Assembly: GCA_021498125.1 (NCBI GenBank)
Contig: JAIZWL010000003.1
Span: 1-60,456, forward strand
Reading direction: 5' to 3'
Length of the DNA stretch: 60,456 nt
Source: Candidatus Thorarchaeota archaeon
Lineage (GTDB): Archaea > Asgardarchaeota > Thorarchaeia > Thorarchaeales > Thorarchaeaceae
The position numbers were made by a program, and so were the translations under genes. The notes beneath the pieces were generated by a model that worked only from the letters and a program-made list of their open reading frames with translations, was not told the DNA's origin and did not search any database. Positions 8,660-15,592 of this stretch are shown in pieces; within the stretch, counting starts at the first letter, position 1, and each line of letters starts with the position of its first letter.

Positions 8660-10018
8660 ATGAAGTACATTATTATTGAGTATCGCCGGGACGAGTTCTC
8701 CTTCGAGGAGGAGTACCCCTCTAACTGTACGCAGTTTATCATGGAGGATTTTGATATGACGGAGGTCGACCTGTCGGGAGTGCAGCATATGCCACGAGTG
8801 GAGCTCCTTGATCTGAGCTATAACCACCTCAGACATATCGACCTGAGTCCCCTGCGCGGTCACCCCACGCTCCGCTGCATCGATCTGAAGTCCAATTGGC
8901 TAAAGGAGATCGACCTTGAGCCGCTACGTGAGGTACCTGCTCTCCAAGAAGTGGTCCTCAGGCGTAACAAACTTGACCACATTGACCTTGAGCCGCTGCG
9001 CGGGCATCCCACGCTCCAGACGTTGGATTTGACACAAAACCGACTGGTGACGATCGACCTTGAGCCGCTGCGTGAGGTGCCCGCTCTCCAAAAATTGGTT
9101 CTTCGGTATAACCAACTTGACCACATCGACCTTGAGCCACTGCGTGGGCACCCCTCGCTTCAGATGCTAGATCTTATGCATAATCGTCTGTCAACGATCG
9201 ACCTGAGTCCGCTGCGCGAGGCCTCTGCTCTGAAATTTCTGGTTCTCTCTTTCAATCAGCTGGAGGCCGTTGACCTGCGGCAGCTACAGGGTCATCCCAC
9301 GCTCGAGGTCCTGTTCATTGGTCAAAATCGGTTGAGCACGGTTGATTTGGAGCCTCTGCGTACCATCCCGCATCTCCGGCGGTTAAGTCTGTCCGGTAAT
9401 ACCCTGAAGGAGGTGGACCTGACGCCCCTCGGGGGCCTCGCGGAACTACGGGACTTGTACCTCTCAGGTCTGGCCCTGACCCACATCGACCTGAGGCCGC
9501 TTGCGGGCCTCACGGAACTACGGGAACTATGCCTCTCGGACCAGGGTCTGACCCACATCGACCTGACCGCGCTCAAAACGCATCGATCCCTTCAGTTCCT
9601 GTTTGTACACAATAATCGTCTGGCCTCACTTGACTTGACTCCTCTTACAGACCTTCCCTATCTAACTGATGTGGCAATTGACAGTAACCTCTTATCGCGC
9701 GTAGACCTCTCCCCTCTTTCTGAGCATCAGTATCTAAAGCGGTTGCATCTCGAAAACAATCAATTTTCCCAGATTGATCTCTCGCCGCTCGCGGGACTCC
9801 CCCGTCTGGAAGATATCGAACTCACCGCAAACCCCCTGCGCGAGCTGGACCTTGATCCATTGCTCACCTGTCCCTCCTTGTGGTACTTGAAAGTCGACCC
9901 CTCGGTCGTTCTCCATGTTTCCCGTGGCCGCTTCGAGGAGGCCAAGAACTCCGAAAGCCTGCCGTACGCGCTTCGCCAGTTGCACGAGCGGGGGCGCCTC
10001 ACGTTCTCCGATGCTTGA
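8660..10018 (+). CDS. Leucine-rich-repeat protein, subfamily B
   Basis: This 452-residue protein is the same length as 4285-5643 and aligns with it from end to end. It has an N-terminal beta cap, about sixteen 24-residue LRR units (LREVPALQxLVLxxNxLDHIDLEPLRGHPS and variants), and a C-terminal cap ending in LRQLHERGRLTFSDA. Most differences lie in the first half, on the exposed positions of the LRR strands. That pattern could reflect changed ligand choice. No export signal is visible. Confidence 0.9.
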   Translation: MKYIIIEYRRDEFSFEEEYPSNCTQFIMEDFDMTEVDLSGVQHMPRVELLDLSYNHLRHIDLSPLRGHPTLRCIDLKSNWLKEIDLEPLREVPALQEVVLRRNKLDHIDLEPLRGHPTLQTLDLTQNRLVTIDLEPLREVPALQKLVLRYNQLDHIDLEPLRGHPSLQMLDLMHNRLSTIDLSPLREASALKFLVLSFNQLEAVDLRQLQGHPTLEVLFIGQNRLSTVDLEPLRTIPHLRRLSLSGNTLKEVDLTPLGGLAELRDLYLSGLALTHIDLRPLAGLTELRELCLSDQGLTHIDLTALKTHRSLQFLFVHNNRLASLDLTPLTDLPYLTDVAIDSNLLSRVDLSPLSEHQYLKRLHLENNQFSQIDLSPLAGLPRLEDIELTANPLRELDLDPLLTCPSLWYLKVDPSVVLHVSRGRFEEAKNSESLPYALRQLHERGRLTFSDA

Positions 10019-10218
10019 TCCTTGTCCCTCCTCCTCTCATAGAGAGTCCCTGTCGCGGTGCCGCTCTGGCAGCAGACATAAATAGCCGAATGATATCCGC
10101 GTAATACAGGGATGGTCTTCCCTGATTGATACTTGTGCTGCTGCCGAGAGGGGGCACGCTACCATGGTGGAGCTATAGCCCGTCGTGAAGGGGCTGGCCA
10201 CCAACTAAAATTGGGGGA

Positions 10219-10228
10219 GTATAAATCC
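10219..10228 (+). promoter_or_regulatory. TATA box for 10289-10828
   Basis: GTATAAATCC is a good archaeal TATA box. The start at 10289 lies about 65 bases downstream, leaving a short leader. The rest of 10019-10288 shows no gene. Confidence 0.5.
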
Positions 10229-10288
10229 TGAGAGGGAGCATACACTCTCGATACGCCAATCAACCTATCGACGATCGAGGTCACCGAT

Positions 10289-10828
10289 ATGAGAGAGAGG
10301 GGCAGATTAGTACGGGTCTTTTGTGCAGTGTTTATCATCATCAGTGTGCTGAGCATGATGCAGCGTGGGACTGCTGCAATGAGGCGAGCCCGATCTGTTC
10401 ATATCACCCTTGGCGTGAACCACAGTTATTCTCTCATGTTAGATGGTGAAAACCTGAACGTGAGCATCGTGTACGATCACGGTGCCCTGATCAATGATAA
10501 TGAGGTCACGCTGGATTACTATGAGGGTCATGTGTACTTCACATTCACAAAAAATGTTACAGTCCAAGGTGGGCTTCGCGTGCACACGCCGACATACCTC
10601 ATGCGAGACAGCACCTGTTTTGTCGATGTGGATCTCCCCGATGCTCTAGATGGGCAGCTGACCCTTACTAACCCTCATGATATAACGATTGCGGGACGGT
10701 GGCGTCTTAAGAGCGTACCTCCCTATTCGATAGGGACTGTCTATGCAACGCCTGACCGGTCAGACTATCCCCTGCTCGATATACTCTTGAACGGTGGAGG
10801 TTATGTGACCGGTTCCCTTCGTAGTTGA
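10289..10828 (+). CDS. Membrane-anchored beta-rich exterior protein, shortened paralogue
   Basis: The 179-residue product has an N-terminal hydrophobic anchor (VFCAVFIIISVLS) joined directly to the sequence that begins at residue 108 of the 1364-2137 product (MQRGTAAMRRAR). The following beta-rich domain with NHS, NVS and NVT sequons is the same in both, up to the shared C-terminus (GGxYxTGSLR). The intervening region of the longer paralogue is missing, so one copy has been rearranged. The function is unknown; it is predicted to sit on the cell exterior. Confidence 0.6.
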   Translation: MRERGRLVRVFCAVFIIISVLSMMQRGTAAMRRARSVHITLGVNHSYSLMLDGENLNVSIVYDHGALINDNEVTLDYYEGHVYFTFTKNVTVQGGLRVHTPTYLMRDSTCFVDVDLPDALDGQLTLTNPHDITIAGRWRLKSVPPYSIGTVYATPDRSDYPLLDILLNGGGYVTGSLRS

Positions 10829-11226
10829 CATATGTTTCATATCGGGGCATCTAAGCGTCAATGAAGCCAGACCCAAAAATAGATACCCACTTTGCAGGTG
10901 CTCCCACCGAAGAGCGGCGGGGGTGGCGACGTCAACGCTGAGTCTGCGAACGAGGGATCTGGTAGAAGACCAGGTAAATAGGGCAGGGGTGTAAGCACCA
11001 AGCTTCGGTGAGGCGAGGTGTTCAGCTCACTGCTACTAATTCCCGAGGCGTGCAGGGCCAAAGTGTGGCTTGCGCAGTACCTACCTAGAGTTGTGAAGGA
11101 CTTTGGGTTGTTATACAATTTGTAGACGAGTTGTTGGTTCTGGTGAATGTGCAAAGCCGTAGTAGACCGATCGAGCAAACGCTATATCTATTGAGTAAAA
11201 GAGTCTTCATCCTCTGCGGGCCATCT
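10358..11226 (+). repeat. Segmental duplication, copy 2
   Basis: This copy matches 1685-2557 in the same orientation: the gene tail, the 23S rRNA-like fragment, and a trailer ending in GAGTCTTCATCCTCTGCGG. It continues until just before the gene at 11269-11748. Confidence 0.8.
10845..11060 (+). pseudogene. 23S rRNA 3'-end fragment, copy 2 (longest)
   Basis: This copy starts further upstream than copy 1, at GGGGCATCTAAGCG, matching the universal 23S GCATCTAAG segment. It then continues GAAGCC, ATAGATACCC, GTAGAAGACCAGG, GTAAATAGGG, GGGTGTAAGC and CTACTAATTCCCGAGG. It covers roughly the last 215 bases of 23S rRNA. Compared with copy 1, the hairpin arms change from GGCG/CGCC to GGTG/CGTC, so pairing is kept through G-U pairs. 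The rest of 23S is absent. Confidence 0.82.
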
Positions 11227-11268
11227 AATCTTATTGAATTGTAATTTAGTTTGGGCTTTTGTTTAATG

Positions 11269-11748
11269 TTACAGTTCAGCTGAAAGATCCAAATACATTG
11301 TATGCTGATTGCGCCCAGCAATTTTTCGGACCTCTATAAAACCCATTTTTTTGTAATACTCTACCAATGTATCTAATGCGTCGACACAAACAATTCTGCA
11401 GGCTATTGTTTTTCCCACGTTAATTGACAAAGATATACAATGTTCAATTAGTACTTTTGAAATGCCTTTTCCTTGGTACTGCTTGTCGATACCAATCATA
11501 CCTAATAGTATACTTGGCACTTTGAATTCTTTAAGCATATCTGGTAATTTCACTCTTATGGATGAGCAAGCAATTGCGTAATACCCTATAACCCGATCTT
11601 CATGACAGATCACATATATCTTTGTCAATTGTCGGAATTGCTGATCAACTGCTTTCTCTTTAAGAAATCCATTTACAAGATCGTTTCCACAATCAAATTC
11701 GTCTATGGCCATCCTCCGTTCAAGTTTTCTAATTATGGGCCTGACCAA
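11269..11748 (-). CDS. GNAT acetyltransferase of the TacT/AtaT toxin type
   Basis: The 159-residue protein has the layout of GNAT toxins that acetylate aminoacyl-tRNA. An early FDCGNDLVNGFL motif (compare F-x-CG-x-x-x-L-x-x-x-L) is followed by VIGYYAIA, the acetyl-CoA-binding loop QYQGKG, and YYKKMGF near the end. The start is TTG, preceded by GAGAGG about 9 bases upstream. It is the last gene of a three-gene operon and lies 13 bases after its upstream neighbour. In known systems the antitoxin is a ribbon-helix-helix protein, and none is seen here. The toxin role is inferred from the motif pattern. Confidence 0.7.
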   Translation of the reverse strand: MVRPIIRKLERRMAIDEFDCGNDLVNGFLKEKAVDQQFRQLTKIYVICHEDRVIGYYAIACSSIRVKLPDMLKEFKVPSILLGMIGIDKQYQGKGISKVLIEHCISLSINVGKTIACRIVCVDALDTLVEYYKKMGFIEVRKIAGRNQHTMYLDLSAEL

Positions 11749-11761
11749 ACAGTTCAGCCTC

Positions 11762-12175
11762 TCAAAGATCGATATCTACTTCTGTTGGTTGTTCAGGATT
11801 TGGAAATTTTCGGAGTGCGTCTTCAATTATTTTTTCCCGTAATGGATTCTCTGGTGGACTCATAATAAGAGAGTAAAATCTAATTGCCTCCTTTCCAGTA
11901 ATCACGTCTTCTGACGGTTCCACCTCTACTGATTCACTGAGTGTATCTTCCTCTAATGTAAGGATGTTAATATGCTCTTCAGAGTGTCCTTTGTAATCTA
12001 TTATTTGTTCGAATGTGAACTTTTCATGTCTTTGTTCGAAATATCCGAATGGGATAAACAATACAAATTTTCGTGGGGGAATAAACGAACTTGGCGAGTC
12101 TACATCTATTCTCTCTCTTTTCTCGAAAGTAGTGTGATCTTTTTTGAAATCCTTCTTGGACAGGCATTGTTGCAT
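11762..12175 (-). CDS. Unknown acidic protein in GNAT-toxin operon, candidate antitoxin
   Basis: This 137-residue protein matches no family I recognise. It has a basic start, a central hydrophobic PRKFVLFIPFGYF strand and a strongly acidic C-terminal half (LTLEEDTLSESVEVEPSED). It has no signal peptide. It starts 2 bases after the stop of the upstream gene and ends 13 bases before the GNAT gene. By position it could neutralise the GNAT protein, but there is no sequence proof. Confidence 0.6.
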   Translation of the reverse strand: MQQCLSKKDFKKDHTTFEKRERIDVDSPSSFIPPRKFVLFIPFGYFEQRHEKFTFEQIIDYKGHSEEHINILTLEEDTLSESVEVEPSEDVITGKEAIRFYSLIMSPPENPLREKIIEDALRKFPNPEQPTEVDIDL

Positions 12176-12177
12176 TT

Positions 12178-12771
12178 TTATTCACTCTCAAGTAAATTCG
12201 TTAATGCCGTAATTAGGTTCTCAAGTTCAATCTTATCTATTTCTAGTCTGAGATTAATTTCCTCACCTTGACCATCTATAAATGGAATGGTGATATCGTA
12301 CGCTTGAACAAGAGCGGGTTGTTCTTCAACGAACTTTATATATTTCATATGGGCTTCCATTGGGCCTATTATGTAGTTTGTTCTACGGAGGCTTCTGAAA
12401 ATTAGATGTTCCGCATTTTTATTAACTTTTAAAATCTCGATGAGCTGGCTTACTCTCTCTTTCTCTTCATCATTAAAACTTGCATAAAATTCGTCTATGC
12501 TGTGACTAGTAACATAGTGAGTATAGGTAGATACAAACTCGACAACTTGACCAAGATCGTGAGCCAAAATGTGTGGAAACTTTGTTTCTAAAATGGTCCT
12601 GTTGATCTCTAATTTTAATCCTCGGGGTATTACTTGTATATATACTATATTTTGTGATAGTATTTGCGGTAATGTGTCTAAAATCTGTTTGAATCTATCC
12701 TCATCAAGAAGTCTATTTCTGACCAATTTGGCAGTTTTTTGTTTATCTGCCCCTTTTTCATCCTTTGCCAT
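12178..12771 (-). CDS. Unknown protein, first gene of GNAT-toxin operon
   Basis: The 197-residue protein has no recognised domain. A Lys-rich N-terminus is followed by a mixed alpha/beta region (VYIQVIPRGLKLEINRTILETKF) and a helical tail that begins at LRLEIDKIELENLITALTNL. It is predicted to be cytosolic. The next gene follows within 2 bases, so the three genes are very likely cotranscribed. The bases before it, up to 12998, are A/T-rich and show no other gene. Confidence 0.6.
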   Translation of the reverse strand: MAKDEKGADKQKTAKLVRNRLLDEDRFKQILDTLPQILSQNIVYIQVIPRGLKLEINRTILETKFPHILAHDLGQVVEFVSTYTHYVTSHSIDEFYASFNDEEKERVSQLIEILKVNKNAEHLIFRSLRRTNYIIGPMEAHMKYIKFVEEQPALVQAYDITIPFIDGQGEEINLRLEIDKIELENLITALTNLLESE

Positions 12772-12998
12772 CCAGCTCTAATTCCCCTATCTTATTTTGA
12801 TCAGTTGTTCATATTATAATTATCGCGTGACTTTTAACCATCTCTACTATTAATGATCCACATTGTATTATGTGTATTTGATTGTAGATTTCCCTAAAAA
12901 GTCTATGATGTACTAAAATCTTCTCGTGTTATCAATAATTTTTAGGCGGTTTCGACTTCTCTATTCATATCGATACGAACCGATGGTGGTTACAAAAG

Positions 12999-13325
12999 AT
13001 GTTCCTCATCATGACGATGATCGTGAGATATTTTCCACTCTTCACTTACATCATTTTCCTCCTATGTATCATGTATTTTCTCTTCAGGAAAGACTGGTTA
13101 GAAGACAGAAGGGGCTTTCGGATGAAATCGTTAGCCATTCTCAGCAGCAGCATCTTGTGTTCGCTCCTCAATGTGATCTTACTGACATTCCCAGTTCTTC
13201 ATGGAATTGTTTTCGTCAACAGCTTACCTGAGCTCATGATGTGGATATGGCCTGATCTTCTTATGATAGTAATCGTGGTAGTGGATATCATAAGGACAAG
13301 AGGTTTCCGTAATTCAAGGGAGTGA
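12999..13325 (+). CDS. Possible small membrane protein
   Basis: This 108-residue frame would encode three hydrophobic segments (about residues 4-27, 44-68 and 82-98) separated by short charged loops (FRKDWLEDRRGFRMK). The alternation of hydrophobic segments with a positively charged loop looks like a genuine membrane protein. No clear ribosome-binding site precedes it and no family is recognised. An overlapping frame at 12926-13231 is less protein-like. Confidence 0.35.
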   Translation: MFLIMTMIVRYFPLFTYIIFLLCIMYFLFRKDWLEDRRGFRMKSLAILSSSILCSLLNVILLTFPVLHGIVFVNSLPELMMWIWPDLLMIVIVVVDIIRTRGFRNSRE

Positions 13326-13591
13326 TGGTTCTACGACCGCCTCTGCGATCTCGTCCTCACCGAATGCCTCAAGCTCGTCCGGGTCTAGTTAGTTGTATCA
13401 TACGATCTCAGTAGATGAAATAGAATCGGTCTAGCCTATCTTTCCTCTCGCAAGTGGCAACGAAGACCGATCATTACTGCTGGTGTCAACAGCGAGTAGC
13501 GATTGAGTTTTCTAGAGTCTATCTCGTAGAAAACGGTCCATACCTTACTTAGTCAGATGACGCTTATAGCGGCGAACCGAATGTGTTAGGT

Positions 13592-13828
13592 TCACATTTT
13601 AACTTCAATGCATGTTGTAGTCTTTTCTGTGGATGAGATCACAGGCATATATTCATCCATGATCCCTAGAGCACGTGCATTCACGAGCCACAATTCAGCA
13701 GCCTCTCTCAGATTTTCAAGTGCCTCTTCAGGAGTATCGCCTGCTGATGCAACCTCTATCTCTGGGCACTTGGACACATACGTGTCATCCTCTCTCCATA
13801 CGATTGCTGTTAATCTGATTGTTGTCAT
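13592..13828 (-). CDS. HicB-like antitoxin-type protein, orphan
   Basis: This 78-residue protein has the HicB N-terminal fold: a beta strand with VWREDDTYVSKCPEIEVASAGDTPEEALENLREAAELWL. The pattern of Y/V-A-x-CPE, then G-x-T-x-EEAL, then a helix is typical. HicB binds and neutralises the HicA ribonuclease, but no HicA reading frame is found beside it. The 265 bases downstream hold no gene. It may be a stand-alone relative. Confidence 0.7.
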   Translation of the reverse strand: MTTIRLTAIVWREDDTYVSKCPEIEVASAGDTPEEALENLREAAELWLVNARALGIMDEYMPVISSTEKTTTCIEVKM

Positions 13829-13914
13829 CTCACATTTGCACTATACGTGAATCAAGTTAAACCAATCTGAAGAACGATTCCGTACCTTGGACCGTACGAT
13901 CATACTGGTGACTA

Positions 13915-14223
13915 TCAGTGTCCTGCAACATACTGGACCTCCGCCATTTCGAGGACTTCCTGTCTAAAGTACTTGCTAAGATCCGCGGGCGTTCTCAGAT
14001 CGACCTTCCGTCGGAACAGATGTGAGAGTTCCTCCTCCATTCTGATGAACGCGAAGAATCCCGGAGCGTGGCCCTCTTCGAACTCGACAAGAACATCCAC
14101 ATCACTATCCGGACCAAAATCCTCTCTGAGGGCCGAGCCAAAGATGGATAGTCTGCGAATATGATGGCGCCTGCAGAAGTCCGAGATCTTTTCCTTTGAT
14201 GGCGGTCGAATTCGAAGTGTCAT
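13915..14223 (-). CDS. MNT-type minimal nucleotidyltransferase, orphan
   Basis: The 102-residue protein carries the nucleotidyltransferase signature GSALREDFGPDSDVDVLVEF. The GS, DVDV and later VDL acidic positions are intact, so it could be active. MNT proteins usually pair with a HEPN ribonuclease and modify it as an antitoxin. No HEPN gene is adjacent. It is followed 86 bases later by the orphan HicB-like gene on the same strand. Confidence 0.8.
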   Translation of the reverse strand: MTLRIRPPSKEKISDFCRRHHIRRLSIFGSALREDFGPDSDVDVLVEFEEGHAPGFFAFIRMEEELSHLFRRKVDLRTPADLSKYFRQEVLEMAEVQYVAGH

Positions 14224-14311
14224 TGTGTTTTCCCGCTGTCTTTAATGAACTAATCCTCTTCAATCTTATGAATGTGTGATGGCAACACTGATTTGTGTTA
14301 TGATTTATTCG

Positions 14312-14354
14312 CTACTACTAATTCCCGAGGCGTGCAGGGCCAAAGCGTGGCTCA
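14312..14354 (+). pseudogene. 23S rRNA 3'-end fragment, copy 3 (terminal part only)
   Basis: CTACTAATTCCCGAGGCGTG and the following bases to GTGGCTC match copy 1 at 38 of 39 positions. Only the last stretch of 23S plus the start of the trailer is kept. The surrounding 14224-14579 stretch holds no gene; the reading frames there are not protein-like. Confidence 0.75.
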
Positions 14355-14440
14355 CTTCCCTCACACAGTTGCTTGGCATAACCCAGAGCAAAAAGTTGTT
14401 AGGCGGTATCGCTAGTAGGACAGTTGTGCATCACGATGAT

Positions 14441-14462
14441 ACCGTTGATTGTAAGTTGGACA
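14441..14462 (-). repeat. 22-base dispersed repeat, inverted copy
   Basis: This is the exact reverse complement of 2751-2772. It lies about 90 bases after 23S fragment copy 3. Confidence 0.6.
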
Positions 14463-14559
14463 ATATTGGACAGTATATCCAGAGTCCGCCCACCAACGGC
14501 AGTGGGCAACAACTACCTCACCATCATGGTGAAGGTCATACTTGAATTATGGTTGGGAG

Positions 14560-14570
14560 TATTTAAGCTC
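14560..14570 (+). promoter_or_regulatory. TATA box for the acetyltransferase at 14580
   Basis: TATTTAAGCTC resembles the shared LRR promoter core. It lies 10-20 bases before the two candidate ATG codons, so the message is probably leaderless. Confidence 0.5.
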
Positions 14571-14579
14571 CTATCCATA

Positions 14580-15077
14580 ATGTCCATGAATGTCCAAGTT
14601 CTCTGCTGCTATTGTCAACTCGATCCTGAAGACCGAGCCGAGCTCGTAACTGTAGGCAACGAGCATCCAGAAGCAGTAGAAGTATTTCTCAATATTTCAA
14701 AGGATTATTTCTCAGATATTCCTGCTGATAAGAGAGAAAGGTTCGTTCAGAGCATAATAGATCGTCAGGGGGAAGCCAACCGTTGGTTACTTCTCTTACA
14801 GTATGAGGGCGAATACATCGGTTTTGTGCACATAAAAATCGGTGGCGAACGTCCAGGTTGGGGGGTCATCTTGGAATTCTTTATAGTCCCCAATAAACGC
14901 AGACACGGTTGGGGTCGATGGCTGTTCAACCGCGTTGTCCACATTCTCCAGACTCATGGTGTAGATAATATCTGGTTATGGAGTGCTCCGGATGCTGAGC
15001 CGTTCTGGTATTCGCTTGGATTCAAAGAAACTGGTGAAATAGAAAATGGTATGAAGACCATGGTGAAATCGGTGTGA
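14580..15077 (+). CDS. GNAT family N-acetyltransferase
   Basis: The 165-residue protein has the GNAT core: a strand ILEFFIVPNKRRHGWGRWLF with the acetyl-CoA-binding R/K-x-x-G-x-G-like loop, then WLWSAPDAEPFWYSLGFKETG at the C-terminus. The start was moved from 14424 to the ATG at 14580. The upstream part is not protein-like, and a TATA box lies just before this ATG. The first residues (MSMNVQVLCCYCQ) are repeated in a fragment just after the gene. The substrate is unknown. Confidence 0.75.
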   Translation: MSMNVQVLCCYCQLDPEDRAELVTVGNEHPEAVEVFLNISKDYFSDIPADKRERFVQSIIDRQGEANRWLLLLQYEGEYIGFVHIKIGGERPGWGVILEFFIVPNKRRHGWGRWLFNRVVHILQTHGVDNIWLWSAPDAEPFWYSLGFKETGEIENGMKTMVKSV

Positions 15078-15088
15078 CACCATGCTCT

Positions 15089-15148
15089 ATGTCTATGAAT
15101 GTCCAAGTCTTCTGTGGCTGTTGTCAACCCTATGCTCTTAGGTTTTAG
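15089..15148 (+). pseudogene. Duplicated 5' end of the preceding acetyltransferase gene
   Basis: The bases encode MSMNVQVFCGCCQ and then a stop, which repeats the start of the gene at 14580 with about 7 changes in 42 bases. It is a remnant of a second copy. Confidence 0.65.
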
Positions 15149-15213
15149 GCAATTGCTGTAGGTGGGGTATCAAACGGTTTGTGCTCCCATCTCCCTTCTA
15201 TTACTCAATTTGC

Positions 15214-15290
15214 GAGGTAAATAGGGCTGGGGTGTAGGCACCAATCTTCGATTAGATGTTCTACTCACTGCTACTAATTTCCGAAGAGTG
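15214..15290 (+). pseudogene. 23S rRNA 3'-end fragment, copy 4 (diverged)
   Basis: GAGGTAAATAGGGCTGGGGT, TAGGCACC, then CTACTCACTGCTACTAATTT follow the same order as copies 1 and 2, with more substitutions. The rest of 15149-15592 holds no gene; it contains a C-run and A/T-rich DNA before the restriction-modification operon. Confidence 0.75.
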
Positions 15291-15309
15291 TATGATCTCG
15301 TGACTGGCC

Positions 15310-15331
15310 TGCCCAATTTACAATTAACGGT
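15310..15331 (+). repeat. 22-base dispersed repeat, third copy
   Basis: TGCCCAATTTACAATTAACG and the next two bases match 2751-2772 at 19 of 22 positions. They lie 20 bases after 23S fragment copy 4. Confidence 0.5.
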
Positions 15332-15592
15332 TCATTTTCTGTTTTAGCATTTGCACGATGTCACCTAAATCCCATAGTGGTTTGCATAAGTTACTCGCTG
15401 GTATGAGATTAAATTGCATCTCTCTAACAGATAGGTACGGGCCTCATATTTTCAAAATAGGCTCCTGCTTTAAGAATCGAGAATATTTTAATCCACAACT
15501 GTTTCACAGGCCTCCCCCCCCTTTACCTTAGACTTATAGGTTAACGAAGAGGAACTCTAGAACGAATTGATACTCTCGGCTGGTGATTACGC

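Noticed and set aside
14276-14545. Frame of 89 codons spanning a 23S fragment
   Set aside because: It translates an rRNA-like segment and has no protein-like features.
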